DNA from: an uncultured Campylobacter sp.
Lineage (GTDB): Bacteria; Campylobacterota; Campylobacteria; Campylobacterales; Campylobacteraceae
Assembly: GCA_900539505.1 (NCBI GenBank)
Contig: UQCL01000005.1
Location: 1 to 64,000 of the forward strand
Direction: 5' to 3'
Length of the DNA stretch: 64,000 nt
A program made the position numbers and the translations under genes. The notes below the pieces were generated by a model that was not told where the DNA came from, did no database searches, and worked only from the letters and a program-made list of their open reading frames with translations. Below are positions 33,957 to 42,894 of the stretch, piece after piece (positions within the stretch are counted from its first letter, which is position 1; every line of letters begins with the position of its first letter).

Positions 33957-36900
33957 TTAGCGAGCGACCTTAAATTTAAGCGTTTGCAGATCGTAGTTAT
34001 TTACCTGCTCGTATTGCATATCCTCGATAGAGATCGCAGGAAGCGCGCACGAACCCGCCATAATCACGTTTATCGGCGTATAGATGACGCCGCTGCTATT
34101 CTCTCCATCTCGCGGATCATAATAGAAATAGCCGCTTTTTGGGAAGCGAAGCACTCGGTCATACAGATACTCCGTGTGCTCTAGTGCCACGCTGTCTTGC
34201 ATGCCCTCGACTCTAGCCTGCGCAGCTGAGCCTAGGCGCTCATTGACCGCCTCAAAGCAGCTAGGCATCGCCTCGTCGATTACGAAATTATAAAGATAAT
34301 AATTTGCTCGCCAGCTGATCTTAGAGTAAATTTTCTGCCCTACTTTAAGCTTGTTTAGATCGACGATATTGCCGCGAGCATCTATAAATTCGCGGTAAAT
34401 TTCAATCCTTTTGCTATCCATAGAATGGGCGTTTAGGCTCTGTATGCTCAAAGCCTCATGCTTTAAAGGCGTGCTTTCATATCCAAAGCCAAGAGCGGTA
34501 AAAAATAGCTCGCCATTGTCGCTCATCGGCGTAAATTCTATCGCGCCGTCTTTAACCGCCAGTTTGGTATCTAACGGCGAATTGAAATTTTTCGCCTCAC
34601 CGTCGTATTTTAATGCGAAATGGGCTTCTTTTTTCGCGTCCTTAAAATACGCATCAAATCCGCGTATTACGCTTGCTCGCTCCTGCGTGTTGTTTATATT
34701 TTTTAGATCGCGAATGATCGCATCGACCGTGCGAGCCGTGCTATCATCTTTGATGCCAGCCTTGCCGAATGCGTAGAGCTTAAAGGCAGCGTCTCTTATG
34801 TCGCTAGCAAATGTCAAACCCGCTCCGTTATCAGCGTAATCGTAATTCGCCTCATCTATTTTTTCGAGCATAAATTCAAACTCAGTCGTCATATTGTGCT
34901 TCTTAAGTATCGCAGCCAAGGCGATACTAGCCATAGGCGAGTCTTTATAAAGATCGTTGTCGTAAACGAAATTTATCTCATCATCATCGAGCTTGCCGTA
35001 TTGATCTAGCACGAAATCCGCGTATATGCGGAGCGTATCCTGATCCTTGTAGCTTGATTTTAGCGCGCTAAAAATTAGCGATCTTTGCTTATTGCTAAGG
35101 AATTTATAGCGCGCGTCAAGCTCTAGTAAAACGTCGCTTGCGTAAATCGAAGCGTAGTAATTAGTAACGCCGTGAGCACTCCAGTATCCAAAATCGCCGT
35201 TAGGTTTGAGGCGAGATAAAATTCTACTTGCATACTCGTTTACGCGATTGGTTAAGGTTTTATTGGAGTCTTTGCGTGCGACATAATCAACCGCTATCAT
35301 TCTTGAAGCAAGCTGTTCGGTGCAGCCGTAAGGATAGAGATATAGCTCGTCCGCTAGGCTAAAAGCATTAGGCGTAGCGCTGATGTGAGTATAAATTTCT
35401 TTATAACTCGGATCGATTTTGAGCGTTACCGGCTTATCGCCATAGCTTACGTGAAATAGCTTCGAGCGCGGGAACTGGCTGATTATGTCAAATTCCACGT
35501 CGTTGCTAAATTTTTGCCCGTTTGCGTCAAGATCAAATTTAATGTTCGCATCCGCAATATCAAGCGCGCTCGCGGTGAAGCTCGTATGCTTGACCTCAAG
35601 CGGTTTGAGCGTGAAATTTGCCTCACCGCCGCTTATAGCGACCGAAGGAGATGAGCTGATTTTTAAGACCGCCTTTTGCTCTTTGTCGGTGGTGTTGATG
35701 AGCGTTAGCGGCACGGAAATTTCATCACCGCGCACCATATAGGTTAAATCGGCGGGCTTTATGATCACGTCGTCTCGGACCTTGGCTTCGACGTTTGCCG
35801 AGCCGATCGTAGCCGCCTCTCCGATAGCCATGGCGCTTAGTCGGATCGTGGAGTTGAAATTTTTCGGCATCGCAAGCTCAAATTTCGCCTCGCCGTTCGC
35901 GTCCGCTTTTGCGATTAGCATTTTGATAAATTTTTTCTGCTTTTTGTTTTCGACCGGGCTTAAATTTCGTTTAGCCTTCGCCATCACGCCGTCTCCGCCG
36001 AAGCTTAGCTCTTTAGCAGTAGTTTGATACACGCTAAGATCGTCGTAAATGTCGAAGTATCGCAGCGCAAAATACGCGCTAACGTCAAACGCCTTAAATG
36101 CATCGAGCTCCTCTTGTGAGACGATATCTAAAATTCCAAGATCGACCGCGTATAGTATGACTTTGGAATTTGGCTCGCTTTTTACGCTGATCTGTGCGTT
36201 TTGCCCGTTTTTGTAGTTTTTCTCGGCTAGGATTTGCACGTTAGCCTTGTGTGAGCTCGCATCTAGCGCCACCGGCACGTTTGCATAGGCTCTAAGCGGC
36301 ATCGCAGCGGGTGTCGCGGCGCGCGCGATTACAGCGTTGATGTGTCCTCCGACGAAATTATCCGGTACGCTAAGCTCAAATTCCGCGCTACCGCCTTTGA
36401 CGGATAGAATTTTATAGTCGTAAACCTGCTCGCCTACGAGCGAGATATTTAGCACGCCGCTTTCTACCGGCGAATTGATGACGCCTTTAATTTTATCTCC
36501 GGCTTTAACCTTGTCGCTTGCGAGTTTGATTTTAGCGCTTTGAACATCTTTAGCGTTTACCCGTCCATAATATCCCCAGCCGCTTACGTCCACGCGCACG
36601 CCAGCACTTGCGCCACTTGAGTAATCGTTTGCGACGATTAGATAATTGCCGCCGTTTTGGAATTTATACTCAAACTCGCGCGCATCGGTGCTAACGGCGC
36701 TTACGAGATTAAAGCTTTCTTGCTCGACGTATCTGTTGCCGTCATAAACGTAAGTAAAATCGTCGCGGTAAATTTCAACGTCGATCTTGCCTTTAACGTC
36801 GGTTTTGGTTTTGGAATCTAGCAGTGCAAAGCCGAATTTTACGCTATCTCCGCTTGAAATAAAATCCTTGCTCGCGCGAATTCCTACGATACGATCATAA

Positions 36901-39125
36901 GGCAGATAGCTCAGGCTGCGATATGCGTTTACGTTTTTACCCTCCTCGGTTACGCTGAAATTTAGTAGAATATTTATGGCGTTAGAGACATTAAGATCAG
37001 CTGCTGCCGGCGAGAGTGCAAGCTCTTTTTTACCGGCGGGGCTTAGCGTAAATTCTGCCCTACGAAGCTGCGTAGCGCCCTTTTTCTTTAAGCGATCGTT
37101 TAGAAACGAAAAGCCCTCGTAGCCTTTAATTTTTAGCTCTTTTTCATAGGCGTTTGCTTCTAGCGAACCTTTCAAATCTCCAGCCGGCGCGCCAGCAAGA
37201 TAGTTTGAGCTTAGCTTTAAAGTTATGATTTCATCCGCGCCGTATTCGTCTTTAGCAGTTAAAATTTCATTTTTGATGCGGTTTGGGACGAAATTTTCTA
37301 CGCTGAAGCTTTTAGAAGCGATGATTTTGTCCTCATAGATGAGATCCAGGCGGTAAGTGCCGCTTTTCTCGCCCATCAGCTCATCGATTTTAACGCTGCC
37401 GAACTCATCGGTGTTTTGCGCGCGTGTGATGATCACAGTGCCGCTAGGATCGTAAATTTTAAATTTAATCGGCGTATTTTTTAAAGAGCTAAAATCGCGA
37501 TTTTTCATCACGATCGTGCCTAAAAGCCGCTCGCCGGGGCTTATCAGCTCGCTTGCGAGATAAACAAACGGACGCTTTGCAGTAATCGTTTTCTCGACGC
37601 TTGCTACGGCGTTATTAAACAGCACGAACGCATGCTCATCGCCTTTACTAATCTCGATAGAGCGCGGGTTTTTAGCTAAAATTTCCATATTTTCTAATCT
37701 TAAAATTCCATCTCCGTCCGTTTTATCCTCTACGATTAGCTCATTTTTATCGCTGTAAATTTTAACCTTCGCTCTGCTTAGCTCCTCGCCATTACTAAGC
37801 CTAGAAGTATAAATTAGCGCACCGCGCTCAAGCAGCATCACTTGAGCCGTAATGTCGCTAAGATAGGCTACGCGCGAAACCTCTTGCATCTTTTCGCCCA
37901 CTTTGTAAAACGCCGTGATTTTATAAATTCCATCCTCATAGCCTTTAAAATCCATCGCGATTTTATGCTCCGCGACGGCGTTTTTAGCGCCTCCTATATC
38001 AAAGCTCTTAACCGCGATCTCGCTAGCTAGCCCACCTACACTATCTTCGTTGCTTTCAAAGTTTAAAAAATACCTAAAATTTTGCTCAGGGACTTTGGCA
38101 ATCGAAATTTTAACCTCATTTACGTTTGAGCTTTTAAAAGCTAACGAAGCGGATTTTGGGATAAAATTTTTCTCGTCGCTAAAGGCTACAAAAGGCAGCC
38201 TGTCGCCCATTTTTACGCTTTGTTTTATCTCGTCACGCAAGATATATGAGCTATCTCCGAAGCCCTTTAGCAGCCTAATCTCGTAGCTTTTATTCGGCAT
38301 AAACTCGCCGCTTACTATATCTGCATAGTAGTAGCATGAAGGATCGTCGCTTTCGCCGCCCTCTTCATCTTCGTCATAATAATAATATCGCGGCTGAGTG
38401 AGGCTAAATTTACTCACGCCTGCGATTCTTATGTATTTGGCAGACAGCTCGTCCATATAGTTAGGAAAGCACACTCTAGCCGCGAGCGAGCCGTCTTTTA
38501 GAGCCGCAGGGCGGATCTGCACGTCACTTAAATTTGAAGCGTTAATGCTGTCGTTAAAAGGCTCCTCGTCCGTGCGCAGTTCCACCGGATTTTGCAGCTT
38601 TGCGCCTGCTTTTGAGGTGAGGGATTCTATTTGCAATACGACGTTTTGCGCCTTAGGATCGAAGCTAAATAAAAAATTCCGATCATCGTGCGAGCTAAGC
38701 TCGTAGGATATGTCGTTTTGGGCTAAATTCTGCGCGCGATAAATTCTAGTCGCTTGCTGTAGCGCGTCCTTGCTAACCGCATCGTTAAATTTAATTGCCA
38801 CTAACCCCGGACGCAGAAGCGCGATATGCTCGGTGCTAAAAGGTTCTGTCTCGAACTCAAAGCGCACCCCGCGCGCCTCGCACGAATAATTAACCCCGGC
38901 GCTAAGCATCGGCTTTGGATAAAGCCTGATTGAGCTCTCGCTCACGCTTTCGTAGGTGCCCGTGATTTTGGGAGTGCATTTTAAGATCTGCTTTTGCGTG
39001 ACGCTAAATCCACTGCCGTCTACCCCGCTAATCTCGTAAGCCCCGCTAGCGTATTTGATTTCTACGCCTGCGGCAAAGCTAGCCAAAGCGCAAAATAGCG
39101 CTGCGCTTAGTAGTTTTGTCTTCAT
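33957..39125 (-). CDS. Bacterial alpha-2-macroglobulin with thioester
   Basis: A 1722-residue periplasmic protease trap. The N-terminal signal peptide (KTKLLSAALFCALASFAAG) has no lipobox, unlike E. coli YfhM. Repeated macroglobulin-like beta domains fill the first two thirds. The thioester is present as YPYGCTEQLASRM near residue 1267 (CxEQ), so this is a covalent-trapping type. An alpha-helical toroid region with SNKQRSLIFSALKSSYKD-type repeats follows, then a receptor-like end domain. It lies next to pbpC, the usual pairing, where it is thought to shield peptidoglycan repair from foreign proteases. I start at MKTKLL behind AAGGAATTTT. Confidence 0.92.
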   Translation of the reverse strand: MKTKLLSAALFCALASFAAGVEIKYASGAYEISGVDGSGFSVTQKQILKCTPKITGTYESVSESSIRLYPKPMLSAGVNYSCEARGVRFEFETEPFSTEHIALLRPGLVAIKFNDAVSKDALQQATRIYRAQNLAQNDISYELSSHDDRNFLFSFDPKAQNVVLQIESLTSKAGAKLQNPVELRTDEEPFNDSINASNLSDVQIRPAALKDGSLAARVCFPNYMDELSAKYIRIAGVSKFSLTQPRYYYYDEDEEGGESDDPSCYYYADIVSGEFMPNKSYEIRLLKGFGDSSYILRDEIKQSVKMGDRLPFVAFSDEKNFIPKSASLAFKSSNVNEVKISIAKVPEQNFRYFLNFESNEDSVGGLASEIAVKSFDIGGAKNAVAEHKIAMDFKGYEDGIYKITAFYKVGEKMQEVSRVAYLSDITAQVMLLERGALIYTSRLSNGEELSRAKVKIYSDKNELIVEDKTDGDGILRLENMEILAKNPRSIEISKGDEHAFVLFNNAVASVEKTITAKRPFVYLASELISPGERLLGTIVMKNRDFSSLKNTPIKFKIYDPSGTVIITRAQNTDEFGSVKIDELMGEKSGTYRLDLIYEDKIIASKSFSVENFVPNRIKNEILTAKDEYGADEIITLKLSSNYLAGAPAGDLKGSLEANAYEKELKIKGYEGFSFLNDRLKKKGATQLRRAEFTLSPAGKKELALSPAAADLNVSNAINILLNFSVTEEGKNVNAYRSLSYLPYDRIVGIRASKDFISSGDSVKFGFALLDSKTKTDVKGKIDVEIYRDDFTYVYDGNRYVEQESFNLVSAVSTDAREFEYKFQNGGNYLIVANDYSSGASAGVRVDVSGWGYYGRVNAKDVQSAKIKLASDKVKAGDKIKGVINSPVESGVLNISLVGEQVYDYKILSVKGGSAEFELSVPDNFVGGHINAVIARAATPAAMPLRAYANVPVALDASSHKANVQILAEKNYKNGQNAQISVKSEPNSKVILYAVDLGILDIVSQEELDAFKAFDVSAYFALRYFDIYDDLSVYQTTAKELSFGGDGVMAKAKRNLSPVENKKQKKFIKMLIAKADANGEAKFELAMPKNFNSTIRLSAMAIGEAATIGSANVEAKVRDDVIIKPADLTYMVRGDEISVPLTLINTTDKEQKAVLKISSSPSVAISGGEANFTLKPLEVKHTSFTASALDIADANIKFDLDANGQKFSNDVEFDIISQFPRSKLFHVSYGDKPVTLKIDPSYKEIYTHISATPNAFSLADELYLYPYGCTEQLASRMIAVDYVARKDSNKTLTNRVNEYASRILSRLKPNGDFGYWSAHGVTNYYASIYASDVLLELDARYKFLSNKQRSLIFSALKSSYKDQDTLRIYADFVLDQYGKLDDDEINFVYDNDLYKDSPMASIALAAILKKHNMTTEFEFMLEKIDEANYDYADNGAGLTFASDIRDAAFKLYAFGKAGIKDDSTARTVDAIIRDLKNINNTQERASVIRGFDAYFKDAKKEAHFALKYDGEAKNFNSPLDTKLAVKDGAIEFTPMSDNGELFFTALGFGYESTPLKHEALSIQSLNAHSMDSKRIEIYREFIDARGNIVDLNKLKVGQKIYSKISWRANYYLYNFVIDEAMPSCFEAVNERLGSAAQARVEGMQDSVALEHTEYLYDRVLRFPKSGYFYYDPRDGENSSGVIYTPINVIMAGSCALPAISIEDMQYEQVNNYDLQTLKFKVAR

Positions 39126-39172
39126 AAAATTCCTTTGCAAAAATTTTACGAAATTATATACAAATTAACCTT

Positions 39173-42100
39173 TTATTTTCTTTCATTTACTCTAAAATTT
39201 GCTTTAGCGAAATTTGCATTTTCGTCCAGGCAGCCAAGCTCAAAATCCCCTGCGCCGAGGTTAAGCGTAAAAGCCTCGCCGTTAGTGCGCGCAAAATATT
39301 CTCCCGTTTTAACTTTAGAATTTGCAGGCGCTAGGCTTTGCGTGGTAAAATCTCGTGCCGCAGAATTTTGTTGCGAGAAATTTTGATCTGTGAAATTTTT
39401 CGCTGTGAAATTTTGAGCCTCCGAATTTTGCTCTGTGGAATTTTGCAAGATAGAATTTTGCGACGCCAAATTCTGTGTGGCTGGATTTTTAGCTATAAAA
39501 TTCCATCCCGCAGAATTTTTCTTCGTAAGATTTTGTGATTTTACATTCTGCGACGCTGAATTTTGTAGCATAGAATTTTGTGCTATAGAATTCTGTTCTG
39601 CAAAATTTTGCTTTAAATTATCTTGCTGCGCCGTGCTAGAATGCTTGGAATCCAAATCCGCGGAATTCTCCCCTGTAAACGCAGTGGAATTTAGCGCTAT
39701 AAACTCCCGTGAACCGCCGTTTAGCCTTATATATACCCGCTCGCCGAAAACCGCCGTGCACTGCACCTTTAGCCGCAGCGTGCCGTCCACGCCGGTCTCG
39801 TAGGTTTTGGCGTTAATGTCGTTTAGCACGGGCTTTACGGCGGCAAATTTAGCCGCACACCTTCCTGCGCGTACCTTTTGTGGATCGACCAGCCCGTGTT
39901 TTAGCAGATAAAAAAGCTCGCTTGTGCCGTAAATTTCGCACTCCTCGTCGGGCTCAACCCCATCTATAGTAAGATCATCGGCGCTTTGCGCGCACTCCTT
40001 CTCGCGGTACGCGTCGGTGCATACCCGCCGCAAGCTCACGCCTGCAGGGCGCGCAAACTCCACTTCGCCTAGCATGCTCGATTTATCGAGGAAGGCAAAC
40101 ATATTAAACGCCACTTTTGCGGCACTTACGCCGCCGCTAAGATCCCTAGTCTTGGAGCCGTCGAAATTTCCCAGCCAGACGCCGAGGGTAAATTTAGGCG
40201 TGAGCGCGACGGTGTAGAGATCGCGCGCATCGGCGCTCGTGCCCGTTTTAAACATCAGAGGCGGCGCGTTTAGGGTGTTTTGCCACACCGAGCCGAGGTA
40301 GGAGCGCGGTGCATTTTTTAACATCTGCGTTACGATGTAGGCGCTTTGCGGAGTTAAAATTTTAGCATCGTCGCCGATCTTTACGCCCGCTATTTCGAGC
40401 TTTCGTAGCTTTCCTCCGTTTGCAAACGCGCTGTAAAGGCGAGCAAGATCCATTAGGCTCATCGAAATGCTTCCCAGCGCGATACCTGCGCCGTAATAAT
40501 CCTTGCTAAACTCCGCCAAATGCACATTTGATAGCATTTCATACAGCCCGTCGCCCTCAAGCATCAAATTTAGCTTCACCGCGGGGATATTTAGGCTAAG
40601 ACTTAGCGCGTCAGTCGCACTCACCGCGCCCAAAAAGCCCTGATTGTAGTTGCGCGGTACGTAGCCCGCGAAGATTATCGGCGCGTCGATCAGCTTTTTT
40701 GAAGGGGTAATGAGCCCGTGCTGCAGGGCCTTGGCGTAGATGAAGGGCTTTAGCGTCGAGCCTACGTTTTTTTGCGAACGCACGCCGTCGTTTTGCCCCT
40801 CATCGGCGCTAAAATCGTGGCTGCCGACGTAGGCGATCACGCTCATACTTTCGTTGTCGATCAGCACCGCAGAGCCGTTTCTAACGCCCTTATCGCGCAG
40901 AGAGAGGATCTCGCTTTTCAAAAAGCCCTCAAGCGCGATCTGGGTTTTCAGATCCAAGCTCGAATAAATTTTACCCTCGCTTAGGCGCGCAAGCTCCTGC
41001 GCTCGCGCAGTTTGCTCCTTGGGCTGCGCGCCCGCTTTAGAGTTTGCGGAATTTTCCTGCGTCTTGGCGTTTAGATCGGAATTTATCTGCGCCTGGGCGG
41101 CTAAAGCGAAATTTTGCGACACCTTGGCGTTGAAAGCGGAATTTGCCCGCGATTCGGCGCTTGCAGCAGAATCCGTCTGCATTTTAGCGTCTGAAGTAGA
41201 ATCTGTCCGAGCATTAGCGTTCGACGAAGCGAAATCCGCCTGCACCATAGTGTCCGAAGCGGAATTTGTCTGCGCAATAAAATTTACGCGCGGCCGCTCG
41301 CCAGAGTTTGTATCTGCCTGCGAATTTTGCGGCAAATGTGCGTTATCTTGTCGATCGTTTAAATTTAGCTTTTGCGAATTTTGCGGCTCTTGGTGCGGAT
41401 GTGCGGCACCGGAGGCGTTCTGCTGCTTGTTTAAATTTATATCCGCATTCGGATTTTGCGGCGAATACTCGGTTTGCCCTTTACCTGAATCTGTATCTGC
41501 CTGCGGATTTTGCGGCAAACGCGCCGCGCCTCGTTGCTCATTTAAATTTAGACTTTGCGAGTTTTGCGACGGATGGGCGGCATCAATAAAATCTCGCCGC
41601 TCATCTAAATTTGCACTCTTTCGTTCATTTGGTTTTACGCTTTCCGGTTCATTCGGTTTTACGCCTGCTTGTAATTCTACGCCTTCGCACTCGTTTAAAT
41701 TTGGGCTCGTTCGTCTGCCCAAATTTAAACTCCCCGGCACATCTGTTTTAAAATCCGCCTCTTTGGAATTCATTTCTTTCGAATCCACTCCCGCCTGCGC
41801 ACTCACGGAGCCGGATAGATTCGGCGCGGCTCTTGTCAAAGCTGCAAAACTTGATTCGGCGCTCGCCGCGTCCGAAAAATTTGACTCTGCCGCCGCCGCG
41901 GCTCTGCGCGCAGCCGAGCTTGCTTGCCCTGTCGTCGCGCCGGGCACTCCGTCCTGCTCTAAATTTTGAGTGAAATTTGCATCATCTTTGGCGGTAAAAT
42001 TCTGCATTTTATAATTGTTAAACGCTAGCAGTGCATAATGCGGCGCGTAATTGGGCGCTGCGTAGCGTCTAGGTGAAAACGGCTCGGCAAGAGCGCGCTC

Positions 42101-42826
42101 ATACTCGCTTTGCGAGATCACGCCGCCGTCTCGCAGCTGCGAAATTAGGCGGTTCTTAAGCGCGTTGATGTTTGATCTGCGGTCTAGGCGGTTTTTGTTC
42201 GGGTTTTTCGGGATCACGCTAAGAAGCGCGATTTGAGCGTTGCTAAGCTCGCGCAGGTCCTTTTTGAAGTAAAAATACGCCGCAGTCTTGACCCCCTCGA
42301 TATTGCCGCCGTATGGGGCGAGGTTAAAATACATTCCTAAAATTTCATCCTTGCTGAAGTGCCACTCCAGCTGAAAGGCGTTGAAGATTTCGATGATTTT
42401 GTTCTTGTAGCTGCGCTGTTTGGGGCGCATCATACGCGCAACCTGCATCGTAATCGTCGAGGCTCCGACGCGCTCGACGTTACCCTCGCTTTTTTTAGTA
42501 AAATTTTGCGTAAAATTATACGTAGCCGCGCGCAGGATCGAGGCTGGATTGACGCCGAAATGGTAGTAAAAATAGCGGTCTTCAAAGTAGATCGCGCTTT
42601 GTTTCAGCCGCGGCGGTATCTCGTCCGCGCTCGCGTAAAAGCGCCAAATTTGGTCATCGCTGATCTGCATATTTAAAATTTCGCCGTTTCGGTCATATAA
42701 AATTCTACTCTTCTGCTTGTTTAGCATATCCAAATTTAGCGGATAAAGCGCGTCCAGGATCAAAAACAGAGCGAATGCAAATGCGCAAAATAGCGCGATT
42801 TTTAACGTAAATTTTAGAAATTTCAT
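39173..42826 (-). CDS. pbpC: Penicillin-binding protein 1C with two large low-complexity insertions
   Basis: A bifunctional peptidoglycan synthase anchored by one N-terminal helix (LKIALFCAFAFALFLILDAL). The GT51 glycosyltransferase has IYFEDRYFYYHFGVNPAS near residue 82. The transpeptidase has SxxK (GSTLKPF, about 690), SLN (about 745) and KTGTS (about 861), followed by a BiPBP-type C-terminal domain. The family is about 700-780 residues; this is 1217. One insertion (about 275-605) lies between the two catalytic domains. A second (about 1042-1168) lies within the C-terminal domain. The second has a five-residue period, xxQNS or xxQNF. Without them about 760 residues remain. It is upstream of the alpha-2-macroglobulin gene. 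Confidence 0.93.
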   Translation of the reverse strand: MKFLKFTLKIALFCAFAFALFLILDALYPLNLDMLNKQKSRILYDRNGEILNMQISDDQIWRFYASADEIPPRLKQSAIYFEDRYFYYHFGVNPASILRAATYNFTQNFTKKSEGNVERVGASTITMQVARMMRPKQRSYKNKIIEIFNAFQLEWHFSKDEILGMYFNLAPYGGNIEGVKTAAYFYFKKDLRELSNAQIALLSVIPKNPNKNRLDRRSNINALKNRLISQLRDGGVISQSEYERALAEPFSPRRYAAPNYAPHYALLAFNNYKMQNFTAKDDANFTQNLEQDGVPGATTGQASSAARRAAAAAESNFSDAASAESSFAALTRAAPNLSGSVSAQAGVDSKEMNSKEADFKTDVPGSLNLGRRTSPNLNECEGVELQAGVKPNEPESVKPNERKSANLDERRDFIDAAHPSQNSQSLNLNEQRGAARLPQNPQADTDSGKGQTEYSPQNPNADINLNKQQNASGAAHPHQEPQNSQKLNLNDRQDNAHLPQNSQADTNSGERPRVNFIAQTNSASDTMVQADFASSNANARTDSTSDAKMQTDSAASAESRANSAFNAKVSQNFALAAQAQINSDLNAKTQENSANSKAGAQPKEQTARAQELARLSEGKIYSSLDLKTQIALEGFLKSEILSLRDKGVRNGSAVLIDNESMSVIAYVGSHDFSADEGQNDGVRSQKNVGSTLKPFIYAKALQHGLITPSKKLIDAPIIFAGYVPRNYNQGFLGAVSATDALSLSLNIPAVKLNLMLEGDGLYEMLSNVHLAEFSKDYYGAGIALGSISMSLMDLARLYSAFANGGKLRKLEIAGVKIGDDAKILTPQSAYIVTQMLKNAPRSYLGSVWQNTLNAPPLMFKTGTSADARDLYTVALTPKFTLGVWLGNFDGSKTRDLSGGVSAAKVAFNMFAFLDKSSMLGEVEFARPAGVSLRRVCTDAYREKECAQSADDLTIDGVEPDEECEIYGTSELFYLLKHGLVDPQKVRAGRCAAKFAAVKPVLNDINAKTYETGVDGTLRLKVQCTAVFGERVYIRLNGGSREFIALNSTAFTGENSADLDSKHSSTAQQDNLKQNFAEQNSIAQNSMLQNSASQNVKSQNLTKKNSAGWNFIAKNPATQNLASQNSILQNSTEQNSEAQNFTAKNFTDQNFSQQNSAARDFTTQSLAPANSKVKTGEYFARTNGEAFTLNLGAGDFELGCLDENANFAKANFRVNERK
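39338..39680 (-). repeat. 15-bp-period RAATTY array in the pbpC C-terminal insertion
   Basis: I count 15 RAATTY words in about 325 bp, many exactly 15 bp apart (GAATTTTG plus seven bases). Translation gives about 18 pentapeptides such as IAQNS, MLQNS, ILQNS, TEQNS, EAQNF, TAKNF and TDQNF. No stop breaks the frame. It resembles but is not the classical pentapeptide repeat, which has Ala or another small residue where this has Gln. Confidence 0.85.
41010..42000 (-). repeat. Repeat-rich insertion between the PbpC catalytic domains
   Basis: About 330 codons with several internal repeat types. Near 41040-41280 a ten-residue unit recurs (for example QTDSAASAES, RANSAFNAKV, QINSDLNAKT). Near 41320-41590 a longer unit of roughly 25 residues recurs, with LNLNEQRGAARLPQNPQADT and LNLNDRQDNAHLPQNSQADT as the clearest pair. 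RAATTY words are frequent. The flanking parts join directly into a normal PBP1C. Confidence 0.75.
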
Positions 42827-42894
42827 CGCGCAATTATATCAAAGAATTTTAATGATTTTAAGCTATAATGGCGCCTTTTTGCAAAGGAATAATC

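Noticed and set aside
39338..39680. Regularly spaced GAATTTTG words, CRISPR-like at first sight
   Set aside because: The period is only 15 bp, the repeated part is 6-8 bp, and the whole stretch is in frame within pbpC. A CRISPR array needs repeats and spacers of about 30 bp each, and no cas gene is near.
39320..39690. Classical pentapeptide repeat protein in the PbpC C-terminal region
   Set aside because: The five-residue period is there, but the position two before the central Phe, Leu or Ser is Gln or Lys, not Ala, Cys or another small residue. The right-handed beta-helix of that family is therefore not supported.
41019..41969. A 316-codon plus-strand frame opposite pbpC
   Set aside because: It is the mirror of the low-complexity insertion. 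Its repeated FCG and FKF steps come from the palindromic word, and the pbpC frame has clear catalytic motifs on both sides.
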